This document shows positions 1 to 6,988 of a DNA stretch of 40,391 nt, piece after piece. Numbering within the stretch: the stretch's first letter is position 1; every line of letters starts with the position of its first letter. The translations under genes were made by a program, and so were the position numbers. The stretch comes from Ruminococcus sp. (GTDB lineage: Bacteria > Bacillota > Clostridia > Oscillospirales > Ruminococcaceae): the NCBI GenBank assembly GCA_017517145.1, contig JAFXAJ010000085.1, forward strand, positions 1-40,391, written 5' to 3'. The notes beneath the pieces are model-generated. The model did not search any database. It was not told the DNA's origin and was given only the letters and a program-made list of their open reading frames with translations.

Positions 1-201
1 AATAATATGAGTATAAAATCATAATATACTAACTAAAAATATTAATGAACATAAAATATTCACAGTATGTACATATAACTATATATTTTGTATAGTTGCA
101 TAATTTTTTTACCGTGATTATATACAAAGCTAACAAAGCATTTATAGTCAATACAGAGAAAATGGCATTATTTAAGCAATTTTAATCAAAATGTAACCTT
201 T

Positions 202-246
202 ATGTAATCGCTTTGTTACCAAAAGTTTGAAAAAATTATGTATAAT
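202..246 (+). promoter_or_regulatory. Putative GH9 promoter region with cre-like site
   Basis: A TATAAT box lies at 241-246, about 60 bases before the GH9 start; no convincing -35 sits at 17 bp (TTACCA at 216-221 would be 19 bp away). Just upstream, 202-216 matches the catabolite-response (cre) pattern WTGNAANCGNWNNCW at all but one fixed position. An HPr gene with the regulatory Ser46 lies in the same window, so CcpA-type control is plausible but unproven. The rest of 1-307 is very AT-rich and shows no gene. Confidence 0.4.
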
Positions 247-307
247 ATATGTACAAGCATATTGTAGGCACGATATTTTTAATTTTCAAGAAAGAAGTGT
301 GATGTGA

Positions 308-2938
308 ATGATTAATTTCAAAAGAATCAAGTCAGCCATCCTCAGCAGCGTTGTAGCCGCAACTTCCGTTGCAGGTACATTCAGCGTGACTGCTCCCTCT
401 CTCAATGCAGCAGCTGCTACTGATGATTACGCAAAGCTCCTCCAGTACTCACTCTACCTCTACGACGCTAATATGTGCGGTTCAGAAGTAGGTGAAAAGT
501 GCGGTATCACATGGCGTGATGACTGCCATACTGACGATGAAGTTCAGGGCGGTTTCCACGATGCAGGTGACCACGCTATGTTCGGTCTCCCTCAGGGTTA
601 CACAGCTTCATCCCTCGGCTGGGGTTACTATGAGTTCAAGGACGCTTTCGATGCTACAGGTCAGACTGAGCACCTCAAGATGATTACAGATCATTTCTGT
701 GACTTCTTCAAGAGATCTACAAAGCTCAGCGGTGATTCCGTTTCTAAATTCCTTTATCAGAAGGGTGACGGTAACGAGGACCACAAGTACTGGGGCCCCC
801 CTGAGAAGCAGGGAAGCGGAAGAAAGATGTTCTGGACATCAGGCGGAGCTTCTGATATTGCTGCTGACTACGCAGCTGCTCTCGCACTGAACTACATTAA
901 CTTCGGCGACGCTGAGGACCTTAAATACGCTGAGGCTCTCTACAAATTCTCCACACAGCACAACTCAGTTGCTACTGATGGACCTAACGGCTTCTACAAG
1001 TCAAGCGGTTATCAGGATGAGCAGGCTAACGCAGCTGGTTGGCTCTACATCGCTACAAACAACGAGAAGTACAAGAACGATTGTGCTTCCAAGCAGGTTG
1101 AGTATATCGGCTGGGTTGACGGCTGGGATAACAGAGGACTCGGTGCAGCCTGCGTTTACGCTCATATCACAGGCAACTGGGGTAAGGTAAACAACTACAT
1201 CGGCGGCAAGGCTTCCAGCAGCAACTATCTCTTTATGGATAAGTGGGGCAGTGCTCGTCTTAATACAACAATGCAGTTCTGTGCTCTCGCAGCTACAAAG
1301 AACTCCAACGCTGATTACACAGACTGGGCTAAGGGTCAGATGGATTACATCACTGGCAGCAACCCTGCAAATACTTGCTTCGTTATCGGTTTTGCCGGCA
1401 ACTCCGCTAAGAACCCCCACCACAGAGCAGCTTCAGGCTACCAGAGCTACGGCGAGTTCAACGGTGAGGCTCATCCTCAGGCAATCAGCCCCAACGGTCA
1501 CTCTCTCGTAGGTGCTCTCGTTGGCGGTCCTACAGATGCAGGCGGTTCTTACAGAGATGATATGAACGACTACGTATGCAACGAGGTTGCTATCGACTAC
1601 AACGCTGGTTTCGTTGGCGCATCTGCTGGTCTTTACCACTTCTTCAAGTCCGGTAAGACAGTATCCTCTATCGAGGGTGTTGACAAGATCTACAGTGGCG
1701 GCGGTACAACACCTCCCGCAGGTACAACAGCTCCTTCAAACCCCGGCGTTACAACAACTAAGCCCACAACAAAGCCTTCACCTTCACAGACAACAACTCC
1801 TGTAGGTGGAGATATTACACTTCTCCCCTCTGACATGGATGTAGACGTTGAAAAGGGCGACGACGGCGAGATGAACAACTACGCAGAGTTCAGCCCTCAG
1901 GGTGCTAAGTCTGTTACACTTTACTACACAGTTAAGTCCAACGATACAGAGAGCTCAGGTGCTTTCGGTACATGGAACGGCGAATGGGTACAGGAAGACT
2001 TCAAGGTTAACGTAAAGAACGGTAAGGTAGAAGTTTCTTATGATGTTCCCTCTGACGTAGGTCAGACAATTAAGGCTATGGTATTCTGGCCTCACGGTGA
2101 TGATGTAACTATCGACAAGGTAGTTCTCCACAAGGGCGGTTCTTCTTCCGCAGGTACAACATCTAAGACAACATCCAAGACAACATCCAAGACAACTTCT
2201 AAGACTACATCCAAAACAACATCTAAGACAACTTCCAAGCCAACAACTCCTTCCGGAAACGGCGAAATCGTTCTCCTTCCTTCCGATATGGATGTAGACG
2301 TTGAAAAGGGTGACGACGGCGAGATGAACAACTACGCTGAGTTCAATCCTAAGGGCGCTAAGAAGGCTACACTCTACTACACAGTTAAGTCCAACGATAC
2401 AGAGAGCTCAGGTGCTTTCGGTACATGGAACGGCGAGTGGGTACAGGAAGACTTCAAGGTTAACGTAAAGAACGGCAAGGTTGAAGTTTCTTACGACATT
2501 CCTTCTGACGTTGGTCAGACAGTAAAGGCTATGATTTTCTGGCCTCATGGTGATTCTGTAGAGATTGAAAAGGTAGTTCTCAGCGGTGCATCTTCCGCAG
2601 GCACAACAAAGCCTACAACAAAGCCCACAACTAAGCCCACTACAAAGCCTACAACAACAAAGCCCACTACAACTCAGCCTCAGCCTTCTAACCCCGGCAG
2701 CACAACAACTACAGTTACTCTCTACGGAGACGCTAACTGTGACGGCAGAGTAACAATCGCTGACGCTACAGCAATTCTCCAGCACGTTGGTAACACAGAC
2801 AAGTACGGACTTTCCGCACAGGGTCTTGCTAACGCAGATGTATCCGGCAACGGTGACGGCGTAACAGCAGCTGACGCTACAACAATCCAGAGAATTGACG
2901 CTGGCGAAATCAAGGCAAGCGATCTTCCCATCAGATAA
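308..2938 (+). CDS. Cellulosomal GH9 endoglucanase with two CBM79-like modules and a dockerin
   Basis: Secreted family 9 glycoside hydrolase, expected to cleave beta-1,4-glucans outside the cell as a cellulosome subunit. A signal peptide covers residues 1 to about 36. The GH9 domain spans about 40-455, with the DAGD motif at 85-88 (catalytic base region), the NPHHR motif near 365, and the acid-region motif NEVAIDYNAGF near 425. A Pro/Thr linker leads to two near-identical modules of about 106 residues (nt 1820-2137 and 2273-2584). They resemble the tandem CBM79 modules known from R. flavefaciens GH9; that family name is from memory of the architecture. Seven TTSK repeats separate the modules, a TKPT linker follows, and a type I dockerin occupies about the last 75 residues. 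The second calcium loop of the dockerin is 13 rather than 12 residues long. Codons favour C-ending and AAG forms, as in highly expressed genes. Confidence 0.93.
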   Translation: MINFKRIKSAILSSVVAATSVAGTFSVTAPSLNAAAATDDYAKLLQYSLYLYDANMCGSEVGEKCGITWRDDCHTDDEVQGGFHDAGDHAMFGLPQGYTASSLGWGYYEFKDAFDATGQTEHLKMITDHFCDFFKRSTKLSGDSVSKFLYQKGDGNEDHKYWGPPEKQGSGRKMFWTSGGASDIAADYAAALALNYINFGDAEDLKYAEALYKFSTQHNSVATDGPNGFYKSSGYQDEQANAAGWLYIATNNEKYKNDCASKQVEYIGWVDGWDNRGLGAACVYAHITGNWGKVNNYIGGKASSSNYLFMDKWGSARLNTTMQFCALAATKNSNADYTDWAKGQMDYITGSNPANTCFVIGFAGNSAKNPHHRAASGYQSYGEFNGEAHPQAISPNGHSLVGALVGGPTDAGGSYRDDMNDYVCNEVAIDYNAGFVGASAGLYHFFKSGKTVSSIEGVDKIYSGGGTTPPAGTTAPSNPGVTTTKPTTKPSPSQTTTPVGGDITLLPSDMDVDVEKGDDGEMNNYAEFSPQGAKSVTLYYTVKSNDTESSGAFGTWNGEWVQEDFKVNVKNGKVEVSYDVPSDVGQTIKAMVFWPHGDDVTIDKVVLHKGGSSSAGTTSKTTSKTTSKTTSKTTSKTTSKTTSKPTTPSGNGEIVLLPSDMDVDVEKGDDGEMNNYAEFNPKGAKKATLYYTVKSNDTESSGAFGTWNGEWVQEDFKVNVKNGKVEVSYDIPSDVGQTVKAMIFWPHGDSVEIEKVVLSGASSAGTTKPTTKPTTKPTTKPTTTKPTTTQPQPSNPGSTTTTVTLYGDANCDGRVTIADATAILQHVGNTDKYGLSAQGLANADVSGNGDGVTAADATTIQRIDAGEIKASDLPIR
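1820..2584 (+). repeat. Tandem CBM-encoding repeat plus TTSK minisatellite
   Basis: Two copies of a module of about 106 codons are offset by 453 bp. One stretch (1922-1983 against its partner) is identical over 62 bases, and the 38 bases at 1985-2022 are identical as well. Between the copies, 2156-2239 is a 12-bp minisatellite encoding TTSK seven times. The identity includes synonymous sites, pointing to recent duplication or gene conversion. Confidence 0.9.
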
Positions 2939-2956
2939 GAATTAAATTAATTCTTC

Positions 2957-2996
2957 AAACTTCCGCAGGAAATTTTCTTGCGGAAGTTTCTTTTTT
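2957..2996 (+). terminator. Intrinsic terminator of GH9 gene
   Basis: Perfect 11-bp stem (2957-2967 with 2979-2989) with an 11-base loop, followed by a T-rich run to 2997. It begins 18 bases after the GH9 stop codon. Confidence 0.92.
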
Positions 2997-3029
2997 ATTC
3001 ATATTAAATTATTTGAAAGTTCATAATCA

Positions 3030-3120
3030 TCGCAATATTTGATTAGAAGGGCGTATTATATTTCAAATATTGTGATTTTGAGGGTAATTTATTGACATAC
3101 GCACTTTATTGTGGTAAAAT
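3030..3120 (+). promoter_or_regulatory. Xylanase promoter with upstream inverted repeat
   Basis: TTGACA at 3092-3097 and TAAAAT at 3115-3120 are separated by exactly 17 bp, a near-consensus housekeeping promoter. Immediately upstream, 13-base arms at 3030-3042 and 3063-3075 form an inverted repeat matching at 12 of 13 positions with a 20-base centre. The right arm ends 17 bases before the -35, a position typical of a regulator site. The transcription start would fall near 3127, leaving a leader of about 90 bases. Confidence 0.75.
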
Positions 3121-3217
3121 TTAAATGTAAGGCATTGAAAAAATGCCGCAAAATGGCTCGTAATGTGGATTTTTAGGCGAATCTGCTATGAGCAAAAAAT
3201 AAAGAGGGATGATAAAA

Positions 3218-5206
3218 ATGAGAAAATCACACATCACAAAGGCAGCGGCAGGTATTCTCGCTGCTTCCATGACAATCGGCTCAGCTCCTGCTGTTTATGC
3301 AGCAGACGGAGATTCTGCCGCAACAGGAAAAATCGTCTACAGCTTCGATTTTGAGGACGGCGATGTTTCAGCATTTACAAACCGTGGCGGAGATGATACA
3401 ACAGAGCTTTCAGCTTCTACAGATGCTGCTGTAAGCGGCGAAACTGCGCTCCTTGCAAGCGGACGTTCAGAAAGCTGGAATGGTCCTGCATTCCGTCTTG
3501 ACGATAAGCTCGAACCTTATACAGAGTACTACATCAGCGCAAAAATCAAGGGCAGATACTACACAGGCGCTATGATGAGCTTTCAGTATACTGTTGACGG
3601 CGAGACAAAGTATCAGAATCTGGTGCAGAATCTCAATGGCAGCGATTGGATGTCTGTTGACAAGGTTAAGGTAAGCTTCACTGACGAGATGGAGGGAGTG
3701 TACGTATACTTCGAGGGCGGCAGCGATGACCTTTTCCTTGATGATTTCGTTGTAGAGGAAGTTCCTGCTGTTGAAATAGAGCAGGATATTCCCGGATTGG
3801 CACAGATGTTCGGCAATGAATTCAAAGTAGGTACAGCACTTGTGCCTAATAATTTCAGTTCACGTTCTACAATGGATCTGGTTGAGAAGCATTTCTATCA
3901 GAGCCTTACAGCAGGTAACGAAATGAAGCCTGATTCCGTACTCAACAAGGCTGCTTGTCAGGAATATGCAGCAGAAACAGGCGATGATACAGTTCCCCAG
4001 ATTTCTTTCGGTGCTGCAAAGCCTCTCCTTAACTATTGTAAAAAGAATAATGTTCCTGTAAGAATCCATACACTTGTATGGCATTCACAGACTCCCGACT
4101 GGTTCTTCAAAGAGAACTATTCAGATGACGGTGAATGGGTAAGCAAGGAAAAAATGCTCCTCCGTATGGAGAATTATATAAAGGCGTATTTTGAAGAACT
4201 TGTAAAGCTTTATCCCACAGTTGATTTCTACGCTTGTGACGTAGTAAACGAAGCATGGCTGGAGGACGGAAAGCCCCGTCAGCCCGGCGAGCAGGGTTCA
4301 AGCGGTTCATCAAAATCCGCATGGGTGCAGGTATTCGGCGATAACTCATTTATTGAGCCTGCGTTCACTTATGCAAGAAAGTATGCTCCTGAGGGATGCA
4401 AGCTTTACTACAATGACTATAACGAGTACATGGACGGAAAGATGAATGCAATCATCGACATGGCAAAGGATTTAAAGGAAAAGGGCGTTATTGACGGTAT
4501 CGGTATGCAGTCTCACCTTGATGCACGTCAGAGCCTTGATGCAGCATTCCCCTCTGTAAGTATGTACAACAAGGCACTTGACAAGTACAGCGAGCTTGGA
4601 CTGGATATTCAGATTACAGAGCTTGACGTAACAACTCCCGAAAATCCCACAGCAGCCGATTTCAAGGTGCAGGCTGATTATTACAAGGGTATATGGGATT
4701 CTATTTACGCACATAAGGACAACATTTCCGCTGTAATTCTCTGGGGTGTAACAGATGACCAGAGCTGGAGAGCAAGCAAATCTCCTCTGCTTTTTGACGG
4801 CGAATACAAGGCAAAGGAAGCATTCCATGCAATTATTGACGGATATGAGCTTCCTTCTGAGATTCCCACAAATCCTCCTGCAAGTTCCACAGAGCCCAAG
4901 CCTGTAACAACAACAGAGCCTAAGCCTACAACAACATTACCTGCGCCTACAACAACAGTACCTTCCACAGTAACAACAACAGCACCTCCTGCTGCGGGTG
5001 TGTCACTCAAGGGTGATGCAAACTGTGACGGCAGAGTAACAATTGCAGATGCTACAGCAATACTCCAGTCAATCGGAAATGCTGATGAATATTCACTTTC
5101 TGCACAGGGTACAGCAAATGCTGACGTAGACGGCAAGGAAGGTATAACAGCTGCTGATGCACTTACAATTCAGATGTATGATGCAAAGGAAATAGAGAAA
5201 TTATAA
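3218..5206 (+). CDS. Cellulosomal CBM22-GH10 endo-beta-1,4-xylanase with dockerin
   Basis: Secreted xylanase for cellulosome incorporation. The ATG at 3218 is chosen because AGAGGG (3203-3208) lies 9 bases upstream; an in-frame ATG at 3209 abuts that site with no spacing. Numbered from 3218: signal peptide 1 to about 29; CBM22-like beta-sandwich about 38-182; GH10 barrel about 190-543, with acid/base Glu345 in DVVNEAW and nucleophile Glu468 in ITELDV; a Pro/Thr linker; then a type I dockerin over roughly the last 65 residues. The first calcium loop (DANCDGRVTIAD) is canonical and is identical in protein sequence to that of the GH9 enzyme. The second (DVDGKEGITAAD) has Lys at the fifth position. 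The gene is monocistronic, with its own promoter and terminator. Confidence 0.95.
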   Translation: MRKSHITKAAAGILAASMTIGSAPAVYAADGDSAATGKIVYSFDFEDGDVSAFTNRGGDDTTELSASTDAAVSGETALLASGRSESWNGPAFRLDDKLEPYTEYYISAKIKGRYYTGAMMSFQYTVDGETKYQNLVQNLNGSDWMSVDKVKVSFTDEMEGVYVYFEGGSDDLFLDDFVVEEVPAVEIEQDIPGLAQMFGNEFKVGTALVPNNFSSRSTMDLVEKHFYQSLTAGNEMKPDSVLNKAACQEYAAETGDDTVPQISFGAAKPLLNYCKKNNVPVRIHTLVWHSQTPDWFFKENYSDDGEWVSKEKMLLRMENYIKAYFEELVKLYPTVDFYACDVVNEAWLEDGKPRQPGEQGSSGSSKSAWVQVFGDNSFIEPAFTYARKYAPEGCKLYYNDYNEYMDGKMNAIIDMAKDLKEKGVIDGIGMQSHLDARQSLDAAFPSVSMYNKALDKYSELGLDIQITELDVTTPENPTAADFKVQADYYKGIWDSIYAHKDNISAVILWGVTDDQSWRASKSPLLFDGEYKAKEAFHAIIDGYELPSEIPTNPPASSTEPKPVTTTEPKPTTTLPAPTTTVPSTVTTTAPPAAGVSLKGDANCDGRVTIADATAILQSIGNADEYSLSAQGTANADVDGKEGITAADALTIQMYDAKEIEKL

Positions 5207-5240
5207 TAAAAAGTTGCTGTAAAAAAACTCGGTATAATAG

Positions 5241-5296
5241 AAATAGCCGCACATGAGAACAACGTAGAATCGTTGTTTCTGTGCGGCTATTTTTGA
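5241..5296 (+). terminator. Long hairpin terminator of xylanase gene
   Basis: Outer stem 5241-5252 with 5281-5292 (12 bp, perfect) and an inner stem 5258-5264 with 5271-5277, then a short T run. The A-rich left flank means it could also serve the convergent lipoprotein genes. Confidence 0.85.
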
Positions 5297-5337
5297 AAGA
5301 TATTGTGTTTTGGGGAGTTTTTTTACACCCCCTTTTT

Positions 5338-6036
5338 TCAGAATAAGTAATATTTACCGTCAACATTGAAAATTCGCAGAAGAATGGGGTCACAGTAATT
5401 GGTAAGCTGGAATGAACCGCCAGTCTTGCTGTAGCAGGTATATCCGCCGACTTCTGCAATTTTTCTCGATGTTATCTTCTCGTTGAGAGATGCATCAAAA
5501 TCATTGATGATTTTTGCTGCCTGAGTAAAATAAGTAGCAGCAATATCGTCATTTTCATTGTAGCAGTTGGAAACATCAATGTAGTCTATAACAAAATCCT
5601 CCCCAAGCAGGGTTCCCATGGCAGTAATAAGACTGTTGAGATACTCGTCTGTACTGCTGTATCCGTTGATTTCGCAGACTTTTTCAAGATAGCCGGGATA
5701 GTAAAGGCTTTTGATTTTCTCATGGTCATTTTCGTTAAGGCCGACAATATAATCATGAATGAGGTAAATTTCACTGTAGTCGGGGTTGTTCATATCTCCG
5801 CCGAAATAGCGTTTGTCAAAGTCGATGATATACTGGATTTTATCGTCATTTTCAGGGAGAAGTTCAATCAGCATAGCGCCGTAGGGCATATCGTCCTGCT
5901 GGATATTGAGGTCGTCGGACATTTCGCCGTTGCCTACCATCTGCTGACCGTCAGCAGGCTTGTCTTTTTTATCGCAGCCTGTCATAGCTGAGCAGGCAAG
6001 AACTGCACAAAGGGCAGCGCAAAGGAATTTTTTCAT
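5338..6036 (-). CDS. Lipoprotein of unknown function (second of pair)
   Basis: A 232-residue protein with a lipoprotein signal peptide; the lipobox SAMTGC places the lipidated Cys near residue 21, so it should sit on the outer face of the membrane. The mature part is acidic, rich in Asp, Glu, Tyr and Asn, with no domain I recognise. It ends in VDGKYYLF, close to KDGKYYTFG at the end of the upstream neighbour. Both proteins also share the lipoprotein start, an acidic N-terminal spacer and a similar size, so they look like diverged paralogs. The gene follows its partner by 12 bases and is probably co-transcribed. Confidence 0.8.
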   Translation of the reverse strand: MKKFLCAALCAVLACSAMTGCDKKDKPADGQQMVGNGEMSDDLNIQQDDMPYGAMLIELLPENDDKIQYIIDFDKRYFGGDMNNPDYSEIYLIHDYIVGLNENDHEKIKSLYYPGYLEKVCEINGYSSTDEYLNSLITAMGTLLGEDFVIDYIDVSNCYNENDDIAATYFTQAAKIINDFDASLNEKITSRKIAEVGGYTCYSKTGGSFQLTNYCDPILLRIFNVDGKYYLF

Positions 6037-6048
6037 AGAATATTCTCC

Positions 6049-6798
6049 TTAACCGAATGTGTAATATTTTCCGTCTTTTTTAGCGAAGAAAATGTTCATA
6101 TCATTGACGATTTTAATTTCCTCTCCTGTCTCGTCCTCTGCAATAACGAAGAAAGTCAGACATTCGATGCCGTCAGAGTTTTTCTCAACGTAATCTCTGT
6201 AATCAGTGCCGAAAATTTCTTTCAGATAGTCAAAAAAGCTGTCGATGCGGTCATCAAGGGTTTCGCCTTCTTCAAGGAGAGGACGTTCGCCTCTGATACG
6301 TGTTATTTTGAAATCGCCTGTAAATTCCTCGTCAGTATCAGATTCATACATAAGGGAATCAATGAGAATCTGTCTCACATTAGCGCACTGAGTTTCAAAG
6401 GAATTTTTCATGGTGTAAGTATCGCTTCCCTCGATAGTATCGCTGTACTGTTCTTCGAGATATTTGCTGTAGCGCTCCACATAGTCAGGGAAAAGTGCAG
6501 AAATATAGCCGTCATAGTCCTCGTTCTGGATAGTGAGGAAATATTCTTCAAGGGCGAGCATAAGCTCTGTGGGAATTTCATCTTCGTAGTAGAGCTTGAT
6601 ATTATTTCCGCTTACACGGTAATTTCCGAGTTCATATTCCTCGCTGCCTTCTTCAGGTGTAATAATATCGCTTACGCTTCCGCTGCTGACAACGGGAAGC
6701 TGTGTATCAGTATCTTTTTCCTTGTTTTTATCGCATGAAACGCAGCACATAGCCATAACGAAGGCGGAGAGAGCTGCGGCAAATTTTTTTAATTTCAT
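6049..6798 (-). CDS. Lipoprotein of unknown function (first of pair)
   Basis: A 249-residue protein with a lipoprotein signal (lipobox CVSC, Cys near residue 22). The rest is strongly acidic and predicted soluble, with no catalytic motif that I recognise. The ribosome site GGGAGG sits a few bases before the ATG, and a consensus promoter lies just upstream. It appears to be a diverged paralog of the next lipoprotein gene. The pair is divergent from the GH95-GH26 operon, with -35 boxes 49 bases apart. A role in polysaccharide capture is possible from location only. Confidence 0.8.
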   Translation of the reverse strand: MKLKKFAAALSAFVMAMCCVSCDKNKEKDTDTQLPVVSSGSVSDIITPEEGSEEYELGNYRVSGNNIKLYYEDEIPTELMLALEEYFLTIQNEDYDGYISALFPDYVERYSKYLEEQYSDTIEGSDTYTMKNSFETQCANVRQILIDSLMYESDTDEEFTGDFKITRIRGERPLLEEGETLDDRIDSFFDYLKEIFGTDYRDYVEKNSDGIECLTFFVIAEDETGEEIKIVNDMNIFFAKKDGKYYTFG

Positions 6799-6831
6799 AA
6801 AAACCTCCCAAAATGATAATTCTATTTTATT

Positions 6832-6860
6832 ATTATACTATATTTTTGATGTAAATTCAA
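6832..6860 (-). promoter_or_regulatory. Promoter for the lipoprotein pair
   Basis: On the minus strand, TTGAAT (6860-6855) and TATAAT (6837-6832) are spaced 17 bp apart. Confidence 0.85.
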
Positions 6861-6909
6861 GGGTGTAATATGATTTTTCAGTGATAATTTGCTGAAATAA
6901 TTATATAGC

Positions 6910-6938
6910 TTGCAATTTTCCGTGCTTTATGATATAAT
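6910..6938 (+). promoter_or_regulatory. Promoter for the GH95-GH26-HAD operon
   Basis: TTGCAA at 6910-6915 and TATAAT at 6933-6938 with a 17-bp spacer, about 50 bases before the GH95 start. Confidence 0.85.
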
Positions 6939-6988
6939 TATGATACCAAATTGCGTTCACGACAAAACTGAAATACGGGGGAATGTTT

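Noticed and set aside
2156-2239. Short regular DNA repeats that could be taken for a CRISPR array
   Set aside because: The 12-bp units are contiguous, without spacers, and in frame encode TTSK linkers of the GH9 enzyme.
1690-2331. Long minus-strand frames opposite GH9
   Set aside because: They arise from the biased codons and Thr/Pro linkers of the plus-strand gene and have no ribosome site or protein-like composition; the same holds for other long opposite-strand frames in GH95, accC and fabF.
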